From assembly GCA_002389765.1 (NCBI GenBank), contig DGQM01000023.1:235904-299903 (forward strand): a DNA stretch of 64,000 nucleotides, in the 5' to 3' direction. Positions 8,275 to 16,129 of this stretch are shown here, piece by piece. The stretch is from Bacteroidetes bacterium UBA4414. Lineage in GTDB: Bacteria > Bacteroidota > Bacteroidia > Chitinophagales > Chitinophagaceae. A program made the position numbers and the translations under genes. The notes beneath the pieces are model-generated. The model was not told the DNA's origin. It did no database searches and worked only from the letters and a program-made list of their open reading frames with translations. How positions within the stretch are numbered: position 1 is the stretch's first letter; every line of letters starts with the position of its first letter.

Positions 8275-8688
8275 TTAGTCTATTGTTGCTATACACTTCA
8301 GCTCTATAGCTATGGGTGTAGGCAGTGAGTTTATCTCTACCGTTGTGCGGCATGGTTGATTGTCTTTGAAGTACTCTGCATATATCTCGTTGTACGTTGC
8401 AAAGTCGCGCTTCATGTTTACCAGAAATACGGTAACGTCTACCAGCTTGTCCCAGCTGCTGCCACTTTCTTCCAATACTATCTTCACATTGTCAAATACA
8501 TTGCGGCATTGCGCTGCAAAGTCAAACTCAAGGAAGTTGCCATTCTTATCCAACTTCAATCCCGGAATCTCATTTGTAACAGTACGTGGGCCTATGCCCG
8601 AAAGAAACAGCAGGTTGCCTACACGGCGTGCATGCGGATACAATCCTACCGGTGCCGGTGCTTTATCTGTAGATATACGTTCGCTCAT
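8275..8688 (-). CDS. RidA/YjgF-family deaminase, probable 2-aminomuconate deaminase
   Basis: A 137-aa RidA-fold protein. The GLYPHARRVGNLLFLSGIG start and the CRTTVEINSLPTP segment (conserved Arg that binds the substrate carboxylate) are intact. The YPHARRVG signature is what I recall from 2-aminomuconate deaminases (NbaF/AmnD type) rather than general RidA. It lies 32 nt downstream of an ALDH8A1-like dehydrogenase on the same strand, which makes the product of that enzyme (2-aminomuconate) the likely substrate. The specific function is an inference from the pair; the fold assignment is firm. Confidence 0.82.
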   Translation of the reverse strand: MSERISTDKAPAPVGLYPHARRVGNLLFLSGIGPRTVTNEIPGLKLDKNGNFLEFDFAAQCRNVFDNVKIVLEESGSSWDKLVDVTVFLVNMKRDFATYNEIYAEYFKDNQPCRTTVEINSLPTPIAIELKCIATID

Positions 8689-8720
8689 AATTATATTAAA
8701 AGTAAAAAGTCAAAAAAAGT

Positions 8721-10178
8721 TTATAAATCAATACACACATTCTTTACATCCGTGAAAAACTTCAGGGCATCCCAACCACCTTCGCGGCCAACGCCTGAGT
8801 TCTTGAACCCACCAAATGGTGTACGCAAATCGCGCAGCAACCAGCAGTTTACCCAAATGATGCCACTGTGTACTTTTGCAGCAACACGGTTAGCGCGGCT
8901 TACATCCTGTGTCCATATAGTAGCAGCAAGGCCATATTCGCTGCAGTTTGCCAGCTCCATAGCTTCATCTTCTGTTTTGAAAGACTGTATCGTTACCACA
9001 GGGCCAAATATCTCTTCCATATTGGTACGGCAGTTTGGTCCAAGCCCTTCAATAATTGTCGGCTCTATGAAATAACCATTTTCGCAACGTCCTGTACCTT
9101 TTATAGCATTGCCACCCAGCAGTATTTTACCGCCTTCCTGCTTTGCCAGTTCTATACAGCTCATCACTTTATCAAAGTGCATCTTACTAACCACAGCGCC
9201 TTGACGGCTGTTATCATCCAGTGGGTCGCCCACAGTAAGTTTCTTAGCCTTCTCAATAAACTCTGCTTTGAATTTTTCGTAGATGCTTTCTTCTACCAAT
9301 ATGCGGCTACCACACAGGCATATCTGCCCCTGATTGGCAAATGAAGATTGCAGTGTTGTACGCATCATCTTTTCCCAATCGCAATCGGCAAAAATGATGT
9401 TCGGGTTTTTGCCACCCAGCTCCAGCGATATTTTTTTGAACATCGGCGCAGCTACTGCAGCTATTTCTTTACCCGCACGTGTACTACCGGTAAATGATAT
9501 GGCTTTTATTTCAGGGTGTGATACAATAGCCGAACCGCAGTTAGGACCATTGCCATGCAATATATTCAGCACACCTGCAGGAAGGCCTGCTTCTTTACAT
9601 ATCAGGCTCAACAGGTAGCCCGTCATTGGTGTTACTTCACTTGGCTTAGATACTACGCAATTACCCGCAGCCAATGCAGGTGCTATCTTCCATGTAAAGA
9701 GATACAGCGGCAGATTCCACGGAGAGATACAACCCACCACACCAATAGGCTGGCGCAGTGTATAGTTGATAGTTCCGTTTTCCATATTGTGGCTTTCGGT
9801 AGCAAAGTGCATCAGCCCTGTTGCAAAAAAGCGGAAGTTGCTGGATGCACGCGGTATATCTACACGTTTGCTCAACCACAGCGGCTTACCATTATCGTTT
9901 GTTTCTGCCAGTGCCAGTGCGTCCAGATGCTGGTCTATCAGCTCGGCAATGCGGTTCAGTATACGAAACTTCTCTTCAGCAGGCGTAGTACTCCATGCAG
10001 GGAAGGCAGCTTTGGCAGCAGCTACCGCATCTTCCACATCTTGCGCAGTGCTATCAGGGATGTAGCTATATACATCGCCCGTTGCAGGGTTTACATTGTC
10101 TATGTATTTACCATTGGCTGGCGCTTTCAATTCGCCACCTATGTAGTTCAGTATCTTTTCAGGAGCTTTCAAATCCAT
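8721..10178 (-). CDS. Aldehyde dehydrogenase, ALDH8A1/2-aminomuconic semialdehyde dehydrogenase type
   Basis: A 485-aa NAD(P)-dependent aldehyde dehydrogenase of full family length. The catalytic Cys is residue 287 in FANQGQICLCGSR, and the general base Glu lies in LELGGKNP. Several stretches (DIPRASSNFRFFA, SFANQGQICLC, VNCWLLRDL..PFGG) match human ALDH8A1 as I remember it, which oxidises 2-aminomuconate semialdehyde in kynurenine breakdown. Transcribed with the downstream RidA-family gene. A TACCTTTG box ends 4 nt before the ATG, so the mRNA is probably leaderless. The other kynurenine-pathway enzymes are not in this window. Confidence 0.88.
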   Translation of the reverse strand: MDLKAPEKILNYIGGELKAPANGKYIDNVNPATGDVYSYIPDSTAQDVEDAVAAAKAAFPAWSTTPAEEKFRILNRIAELIDQHLDALALAETNDNGKPLWLSKRVDIPRASSNFRFFATGLMHFATESHNMENGTINYTLRQPIGVVGCISPWNLPLYLFTWKIAPALAAGNCVVSKPSEVTPMTGYLLSLICKEAGLPAGVLNILHGNGPNCGSAIVSHPEIKAISFTGSTRAGKEIAAVAAPMFKKISLELGGKNPNIIFADCDWEKMMRTTLQSSFANQGQICLCGSRILVEESIYEKFKAEFIEKAKKLTVGDPLDDNSRQGAVVSKMHFDKVMSCIELAKQEGGKILLGGNAIKGTGRCENGYFIEPTIIEGLGPNCRTNMEEIFGPVVTIQSFKTEDEAMELANCSEYGLAATIWTQDVSRANRVAAKVHSGIIWVNCWLLRDLRTPFGGFKNSGVGREGGWDALKFFTDVKNVCIDL

Positions 10179-10182
10179 TTTG

Positions 10183-10190
10183 CAAAGGTA
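10183..10190 (-). promoter_or_regulatory. -7 box, leaderless type (TACCTTTG)
   Basis: Exact TAnnTTTG on the minus strand; only four bases (CAAA) separate it from the ATG at 10178. Confidence 0.65.
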
Positions 10191-10430
10191 ATGGCTATGT
10201 AGATTATATCTTTGATTTATTAGCTATTGGTTAAAAATGTTGCAGTTTGTTGCAGATTTTACAGAGATTCAGCATTTGTAACATTTACTAACTCATCAGC
10301 ATACACCGTTTTCAATAGCAAATATACTCATTAATTTTTATTAATTAATATACATGGTGCGACAATTGACCAAATGGTTATATATTCATATTTTGGCATG
10401 CAAATTGTTATTCAATACTAAATTCTTTGT

Positions 10431-11009
10431 ATGAAAACTAAGTACCTATTGCTCCTGCTATTGATGACAGGCATTGGTTGCAATGACGATAAAGAGGTTT
10501 TTCTTTATGAGCGCCCTTCATTTTCAATAATCGATATTTACAACAACAGAGTACTGGCCGAAAACGATTCGGTTATATACAGCAACATGACTTTGCAGCT
10601 CAAAATGGCTGTGACAAAATTCAGCGTAGGTATCGGTATGCCACGTAGCAATAAAGCTTATGCAATGATGCGCAAGGATGAAAGTGAACTTGCACCCGGC
10701 GAAAAGATAAAGGCTTTCAAAATCATAAACCTGTATGACTATAATACAAAGTTTAAAGCCGGGGCAGACATTACAGACAGCTGTGTGATAAAAGAAGGTA
10801 ACAGCACATATGACAGGAAATCGCTAATTGCCAGGATGAACAAAACCTACAGCGATATATATATAGGAAGCGGCACATTGCAGGGGCTTAATATTACTAT
10901 CAAAAACCCGCCATCTGTACAAAGCCCGCAACGTTTTGCAATTGTGTTTGAAACAGAAAATCAATCAGTACTTACAGACACTACACGTCTATTCACTATA
11001 AAACTCTGA
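10431..11009 (+). CDS. Hypothetical lipoprotein
   Basis: A 192-aa protein with a lipobox near residue 17 (MTGIGC) and an otherwise soluble, mixed alpha/beta sequence. No recognised domain. It sits 5 nt before a predicted outer-membrane barrel gene, so the two are probably cotranscribed and may work together at the cell surface. The upstream 252 bp are AT-rich and contain no clear TAnnTTTG at the usual distance. Confidence 0.7.
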   Translation: MKTKYLLLLLLMTGIGCNDDKEVFLYERPSFSIIDIYNNRVLAENDSVIYSNMTLQLKMAVTKFSVGIGMPRSNKAYAMMRKDESELAPGEKIKAFKIINLYDYNTKFKAGADITDSCVIKEGNSTYDRKSLIARMNKTYSDIYIGSGTLQGLNITIKNPPSVQSPQRFAIVFETENQSVLTDTTRLFTIKL

Positions 11010-11014
11010 TAACT

Positions 11015-11878
11015 ATGTACAAAAAAGTACTTACTACAGCATTATTACTTGCATCAGTTTTCAATAATAATATACATGCACAACCTAAGGGTAAGGGTAA
11101 AGCATCTACAAGGTTTTATATAACGGGAGCTGCAGATTTTCAATCGAATGGATATGATGTAGATACAAAGACTCCGCAGGAAGGTATTACAGTAGGAGAA
11201 AACCCTCCACAAGACGGATTGCTTCGATGCAAAGACAATGTTGGTGGCAGAATTGGTGTTGAAATGGTACGATACACTAAGTACAAACTATTTATAGCTG
11301 CAGGTTTCGATTTTCGCATATCACCACAAAAAGTATCGTTGGTGTATAACGCAAACGAAAACGGATTTACAAACAGCAGCTATACGATGAATGAAGAATA
11401 CAGTTTTGTAAACTACTCTATGGACTGGAAATTCAGACTGGGTATGGCTATACCCATGCCAGGCAAAAGAAACGCACTTGATATAGCTATAGGGCCTGTA
11501 TTCAACATCCCATTCAATGGTAAAGACAATGGATGGGGTAATGCCGTATATGCGCAGACAGATGAAAACAGTCCGTACAAAAGTCTTGTCATGTATCAGC
11601 AAATTGGCTGGGGAAGCAGAAAGTATAAGGATAATGAAACCACACTGTTTCCGCTGAATCTGCTGGCAAATATTCAAATTGGTTATCGGTTTTTGCCATC
11701 AACATTTTTACCCCGCAAAAACTTCAGGGTAGGTATAGATTTCAATGCACGCTTGGTTGGCAATTATAACAACCATATAGAGATAACCACTTTTGATGCC
11801 AACAGGAAATCCAGAGGCACACAAAAGTTTGATGACGCAATGATTACACTGGGTTTGTTTGCAGCGTTAGAACTGTAA
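11015..11878 (+). CDS. Predicted outer-membrane beta-barrel protein, function unknown
   Basis: A 287-aa protein with a signal peptide ending near IHAQ. The mature part has alternating hydrophobic strands (FYITGAADFQ, LFIAAGFDFRI, FRLGMAIPMP, IQIGYRFLP, FRVGIDFNARLVG) and ends ITLGLFAALEL, a typical C-terminal barrel strand. Second gene of a two-gene unit with the lipoprotein at 10431. Its 3' end overlaps the convergent gene at 11867 by 12 bp. Confidence 0.7.
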   Translation: MYKKVLTTALLLASVFNNNIHAQPKGKGKASTRFYITGAADFQSNGYDVDTKTPQEGITVGENPPQDGLLRCKDNVGGRIGVEMVRYTKYKLFIAAGFDFRISPQKVSLVYNANENGFTNSSYTMNEEYSFVNYSMDWKFRLGMAIPMPGKRNALDIAIGPVFNIPFNGKDNGWGNAVYAQTDENSPYKSLVMYQQIGWGSRKYKDNETTLFPLNLLANIQIGYRFLPSTFLPRKNFRVGIDFNARLVGNYNNHIEITTFDANRKSRGTQKFDDAMITLGLFAALEL

Positions 11879-13015
11879 ACCCATTCGTTGTTTAAATGCA
11901 GGCTTCAGCAAGTCTTTCAGTTGACTGTATGGTAAGAACAATGTGATGATACCATCGGCATAAGAAGCTATCTCGTACGGATTGTAAACAAAATTGATAC
12001 CGGTTGGGGTAATGCAGATATTACCATTTGGCAATACCTTATCTGTCAGCAGGCGATCTTCAAATGTTTCTGTGGGTGCCATAGCAAAATAGCGGCGTGC
12101 TTCCTGATCAAGTAACAGGTTCAGTTTATTGCTGTCTACTGTCATTACATCTTCTATCTTCCACACACGCTTTTGTTGCATGTCTATATTCATGTAGCTG
12201 ACACCATAGTTGCCATGCGCACCACCCGTATACTCGCTGCCAGACATTTCCATCACCAGCCAGTAATTATCGTTGAAAATAACATCCATCGCCACACCGC
12301 TATAGTAGTTATTCGATGCCATCATCAGTGAACTTTCAGTTGTATCCTCACCTATCGTTTCTCTATACCATACTGCATATGCTGCTATCTGCTTTTTCAC
12401 ACAGTCTTCTATTGTAATAGCGTTGAGGCTATCCGCGCCTAATTCTTGCATTATCAGCTTTTCTATAAACTGAACATCTTCATTCTTCATAGCACTGCTA
12501 CCGCGTAGCAGTTTGTAAGCAATAGTTGCAACAGGTTCTGGCCTATCTACTTTATATCTTATAGAGTCTTCTTTTTCCCAAATGTTCAGTTGATAACTAC
12601 CTGCAGGATATTCTTCTTTCAGGTTAATATCATATATCTTACTACCGTCAGGACTTGTCCATTTACCAGTTATGGTATTGTCTTTCAATAGTATTTTCCA
12701 AGTGGCCTCTCTTTCATCTGCACGGCTGGCAGGTGGCTCAGCTACCAAGTAGCCATCTGCTATGGTTGTATCTTTTGTGAAGTATATACCGATGGGCTTC
12801 CCTTGCTTTATGTAATAGTAAGTACCGGAAAGTGCACCATTGTCTGATGACAAATGCAACACAACTGGTTGCCCAGCTATTGTACCACTGTAGCGCTTGT
12901 AATAGGTGTTCTTATCTATCGTTACATCGCTTTGATTTACAAGTTTTTGTTGCTGTACATTATTATCGCAAGATGCCAATAAACAGCTAAAAAACACTAA
13001 ATACAGCCATTTCAT
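11867..13015 (-). CDS. Lipoprotein with C-terminal DUF3298/RsiV-like domain
   Basis: A 382-aa lipoprotein (lipobox LLASC at about residue 16). The N-terminal half (about 35-130) is a beta-rich module with GTYYYIKQGKPIGIYF and GKWTSPDG motifs. The C-terminal half carries the DUF3298-type signature: GGAHGNYGVSYMNID followed by WKIEDVM, then ITPTGINFVYNPYEIASYADG. DUF3298 domains occur in anti-sigma factor RsiV and PdaC relatives. No catalytic residues can be assigned. A TATCTTTA box lies 21 nt upstream of the ATG. Confidence 0.75.
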   Translation of the reverse strand: MKWLYLVFFSCLLASCDNNVQQQKLVNQSDVTIDKNTYYKRYSGTIAGQPVVLHLSSDNGALSGTYYYIKQGKPIGIYFTKDTTIADGYLVAEPPASRADEREATWKILLKDNTITGKWTSPDGSKIYDINLKEEYPAGSYQLNIWEKEDSIRYKVDRPEPVATIAYKLLRGSSAMKNEDVQFIEKLIMQELGADSLNAITIEDCVKKQIAAYAVWYRETIGEDTTESSLMMASNNYYSGVAMDVIFNDNYWLVMEMSGSEYTGGAHGNYGVSYMNIDMQQKRVWKIEDVMTVDSNKLNLLLDQEARRYFAMAPTETFEDRLLTDKVLPNGNICITPTGINFVYNPYEIASYADGIITLFLPYSQLKDLLKPAFKQRMGLQF

Positions 13016-13036
13016 ACGCTATTATTTCCTTTCTTG

Positions 13037-13044
13037 TAAAGATA
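13037..13044 (-). promoter_or_regulatory. -7-like box (TATCTTTA)
   Basis: One-base variant of TAnnTTTG on the minus strand, 21 nt before the DUF3298 lipoprotein start; an AAAGGAAA stretch between them may act as a ribosome-binding site. Confidence 0.5.
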
Positions 13045-13277
13045 GCTTTTAAAAAACAGTGCGCTTTAACCTAAACTTAAAGTTCTTGCCTATACAGTCT
13101 AATAAGCCCAGTCTATATATGTATAGTAATACTATCATTCTGTTTAATATTACTATCAACATCTTATAAACTCGCTTAAACACTTGTCATTTCATTTCAA
13201 GTTTTGTGTGAACTAGAAAAAAACCTTCAACAAAAAATCTGCACGCCATGTTATTCCCTTTACAAAAACAATATAAC

Positions 13278-14963
13278 ATGACTTACAGAAAACTATTACT
13301 CACCACATCTGCCGTGCTATCAATGGGAGTAGCAATGGCACAACCTGCTAAAATTCAGGTTATTCATAATTGTGCAGATAGGGCTGCAGACACTGTAGAC
13401 ATCTGGGTAAACGGGCCTACAACAACAAAGTTGGAGAATGTACCTTTCAGGACAGCTACTGCGTATCTTTCACTGAATGCAGGTGTTTATAATATTGGTA
13501 TTGCGCCAAAAACGAGTACAGTTGTTACAGACACTTTCTACAATCTGAATGCTTCATTAGCAGCTAATGGTAAATATGTTGCTGTAGCAGGTGGTATTGA
13601 AAGTGCGACAGGCTACAATCCTACACCGCCACTACGCATCAGCGTATTTGCAACCGCAAGAGAAACAGCAGCCAATGGTGCTAATACAGACCTGTTGATT
13701 ATGCACGGTAGTACAGATGCACCAACAGTAGATGTGCGCTCTGGAACAAGCACATTGGTAAATGATATCGCTTTCGGTTCATTCTCCAGCTATGTAGAAT
13801 TGCCAACAGCAGATTATAAAGTGCGTATTACTACAAATACAGGCGCAACTACAGTACAAACATATAGTGCCCCATTACAAACATTAGGCCTCGGAGGTAA
13901 ATCGATTGTAGTTCTTGCCTCAGGATTCCTGAATCCTGCTAATAACAGCAACGGCCCTGCATTTGGTTTGTACGTTGCATTGCCTACGGGTGGAGCATTG
14001 GTACCACTACCTACAACTACGGCAGAAGTATTTGCACGTGTTCAAGCCATACACAACTGTGCAGACAAAGCAGGCGACAGCGTAGACGTATACCTGAACG
14101 GAACAAAGATCGCAGACAATTTCGCTTTCAGGACAGCTACTGAGTTTTTAGATGTACCTGCTAAAACACCTATCAATGTAGGTATTGCGCTGAAAAATAG
14201 TACCTCTGTTGCTGATACGTTCTATAACCTGAATGCAACACTTGACTCAGGTGGCAGGTATATTCTTACAGCTAACGGTATCGAAAGTCCTACAGGTTAT
14301 TCTCCGAATCCTGCATTCAGGCTCAGCGTATTTGGTCCTGCAAGAGAATTAGGTAGCAACAGCGTAAATACAGACTTATTGGTAATGCATGGCAGTACAG
14401 ATGCGCCTGCGGTAGATGTGCGCTCCGGTAGCAGTGTATTGGTAAATGATATTGCTTTTGGTAATTACAGTAGCTATTTATCGTTGCCTACCAGCAACTA
14501 TACAATCAGCATCACAGATGCTACGGGTGCTACAACGGTAAAAAGCTATTCTGCGCCACTGCAAACACTTGCTTTGCAAGGACAAGCTATTACAGTGCTG
14601 GCATCAGGATTCCTGACACCTGCCAATAACAGTAATGGAGCAGCATTTGGATTGTACGTAGCATTGCCTACAGGTGGTGCATTGGTACCATTACCTACAG
14701 CAACAACAAGCATCAATAATGTAGCAGCAAAAGGTCTTGCTTTCAGCATAGCACCAAATCCTGCAAACAATACAATTAGCATCAACGGTATGGATGTAAA
14801 CAGCAATGTAAATATTACTGTTACAGATATTTCAGGGCGAGTGGTTAAATCGGTTAATAATACAGGGGCACAAATCAACATCAGCGATTTAAACAGTGGG
14901 GTTTATTTCTTGAGGGCAGACAATGGTGTAGAGCAAGGCGTACAGCGATTTGTTAAACTGTAG
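13278..14963 (+). CDS. DUF4397 repeat protein with T9SS C-terminal sorting domain
   Basis: A 561-aa secreted protein. I start at the ATG at 13278, where a standard signal peptide begins (ends near VAMAQ), not at the upstream ATG at 13248. Two tandem units of about 230 residues follow, each made of two DUF4397-like halves. TDLLIMHGSTDAPTVDVRSG in unit 1 matches TDLLVMHGSTDAPAVDVRSG in unit 2, and both units end AFGLYVALPTGGALVPLP. The last 80 residues (FSIAPNPANNTISI to GVQRFVKL) are a type A T9SS sorting domain, so the protein should be exported across the outer membrane by the PorSS. Ends at a bidirectional terminator. Confidence 0.88.
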   Translation: MTYRKLLLTTSAVLSMGVAMAQPAKIQVIHNCADRAADTVDIWVNGPTTTKLENVPFRTATAYLSLNAGVYNIGIAPKTSTVVTDTFYNLNASLAANGKYVAVAGGIESATGYNPTPPLRISVFATARETAANGANTDLLIMHGSTDAPTVDVRSGTSTLVNDIAFGSFSSYVELPTADYKVRITTNTGATTVQTYSAPLQTLGLGGKSIVVLASGFLNPANNSNGPAFGLYVALPTGGALVPLPTTTAEVFARVQAIHNCADKAGDSVDVYLNGTKIADNFAFRTATEFLDVPAKTPINVGIALKNSTSVADTFYNLNATLDSGGRYILTANGIESPTGYSPNPAFRLSVFGPARELGSNSVNTDLLVMHGSTDAPAVDVRSGSSVLVNDIAFGNYSSYLSLPTSNYTISITDATGATTVKSYSAPLQTLALQGQAITVLASGFLTPANNSNGAAFGLYVALPTGGALVPLPTATTSINNVAAKGLAFSIAPNPANNTISINGMDVNSNVNITVTDISGRVVKSVNNTGAQINISDLNSGVYFLRADNGVEQGVQRFVKL

Positions 14964-14990
14964 TTGTTTTTGTGATTGGGTATGTGATGA

Positions 14991-15023
14991 GTAAGGGCAC
15001 CTTTCAAGGTGCTCTTACCTTTT
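14991..15023. terminator. Bidirectional terminator
   Basis: GTAAGGGCACC (14991-15001) pairs with GGTGCTCTTAC (15008-15018) with one G-T wobble, followed by TTTT. It separates the convergent DUF4397 and GreA/B-like genes. Confidence 0.75.
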
Positions 15024-15471
15024 ATAGTACATCCGATATTGTTCCTTTCTTTCCGTTGATGATAAATTCATCACCTGCTTTTTTGCCTTTCAGTTGCATA
15101 CCAAGCGGAGCGTCTATAGATATGGCATAGTAGGTCTGCCCATTTGCGACCAACTTACCTGCGCTGATGGCAATGTAGTAATTGCCCGATGTTGTTGTAA
15201 CAATGCTACCGGGTATTATGATGTCAGAAGCTGTATCAATTGCTATCCTATCCAACACATCCATTTGTTTGCGTAGTTGCAATAGGCGTGCATTGTTCAG
15301 GTCTATATCCTGCTGCATCATTTCGCGGGCTGTTTCATATTTATCGCCTGCACTGCTCTTAGTTTCATTACGTGCAGCCTCGCGCGCATCTGCAATTACA
15401 GCCTCTGCATTTTGGATGTTATTATCCAGATAAGCACGGCAGCGGTTATGTAGCTGTTGTTTCAAGAGCAT
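15022..15471 (-). CDS. GreA/GreB-family-like protein
   Basis: A 149-aa protein with an N-terminal helical hairpin (AEAVIADAREAAR, SSAGDKYETAREMMQQD, NARLLQLRKQMDVLDRI) and a C-terminal small beta domain (IVTTTSGNYYIAISAG, SPEAPLG-like IDAPLGMQLKGKKAGDEF). This is the layout of GreA/GreB transcript-cleavage factors, which enter the RNA polymerase secondary channel; the family-typical SPxG motif is loosely conserved here. A TTG at 15477 lies inside the TATATTTG promoter box, so I use the ATG at 15471, three bases past the box. Confidence 0.78.
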   Translation of the reverse strand: MLLKQQLHNRCRAYLDNNIQNAEAVIADAREAARNETKSSAGDKYETAREMMQQDIDLNNARLLQLRKQMDVLDRIAIDTASDIIIPGSIVTTTSGNYYIAISAGKLVANGQTYYAISIDAPLGMQLKGKKAGDEFIINGKKGTISDVL

Positions 15472-15474
15472 TAT

Positions 15475-15482
15475 CAAATATA
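15475..15482 (-). promoter_or_regulatory. -7 box, leaderless type (TATATTTG)
   Basis: Exact TAnnTTTG on the minus strand; three bases (ATA) separate it from the ATG at 15471. Confidence 0.65.
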
Positions 15483-15493
15483 TACAACGAAAA

Positions 15494-16000
15494 CTATTGT
15501 ATCCTATGTCCGCGTACGGTATCTAAACGCCCTGAATGATTACTAATATACCCGAAAACAAAATCCATACTGTCTTTACTAACAAAACCTCCAAATGATA
15601 CAGGGACCTTACTTCCCAAATCTTTATAGATTTTACCTTTCTTATCTATTCCCAGTTTATAATACACTTTATCGTCCGGATAGTAGAATGTTATTTCAGG
15701 GACATAGTATAGTTTTACACTTCCTAAAGGGGCATGATCGTAAGTCCATACCATAGAGTCTTCTTTCTTGTAATCTACTCTTAAAAATGTCTTATAAGTC
15801 GTATCATTCCTAAAAACTCCTGTAGTCCAACCTTCAGAGTATATTCTTACTTCAAAAACTCCTTTATACTGTTCTCTGAAATCTACAGTATCAATTAAAG
15901 TGTCGTTTATTGGCACAGGGGAGGTAGATACATTTTTTTTGCAGGCAATACCAAATGATGTAAATGCAAATGCGACGATGATAATACTAAAAGGTTTCAT
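15494..16000 (-). CDS. Hypothetical lipoprotein
   Basis: A 168-aa protein with a lipobox-like FGIACKK at about residues 17-22. The rest is beta-rich and polar (FEVRIYSEGWTTGVF, VKLYYVPEITFYYPDDKVYYKLG) with no recognised family. It stands between the GreA-like gene and the nrdJ terminator, on the same strand. Confidence 0.65.
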   Translation of the reverse strand: MKPFSIIIVAFAFTSFGIACKKNVSTSPVPINDTLIDTVDFREQYKGVFEVRIYSEGWTTGVFRNDTTYKTFLRVDYKKEDSMVWTYDHAPLGSVKLYYVPEITFYYPDDKVYYKLGIDKKGKIYKDLGSKVPVSFGGFVSKDSMDFVFGYISNHSGRLDTVRGHRIQ

Positions 16001-16063
16001 ATAGGTTATTTATTACGAATCAATGTACAATTATCATACCAACATAGCATTTTTATGTCATAA

Positions 16064-16090
16064 AAAGTAAAGGCTACCATTTGGTAGCCT
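16064..16090 (-). terminator. Terminator of nrdJ
   Basis: AGGCTACC (16071-16078) pairs with GGTAGCCT (16083-16090). Read on the minus strand it is followed by TTACTTTTTAT, a good U-run. Lies 40 nt past the nrdJ stop. Confidence 0.75.
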
Positions 16091-16129
16091 TACTTGATTT
16101 GCGATCTATAATCGATGGGTTAGAAACTA

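Noticed and set aside
10239..10254. 16-mer GTTGCAGTTTGTTGCA, whose reverse complement also occurs at 62294-62309
   Set aside because: For all pairs on both strands of 64 kb, about one shared 16-mer is expected by chance; the word is also internally repetitive. Only a genome-wide count could rescue it.
13248..13277. Extended N terminus of the DUF4397 protein from the ATG at 13248
   Set aside because: It would put ten polar residues before a standard signal peptide; the ATG at 13278 fits far better.
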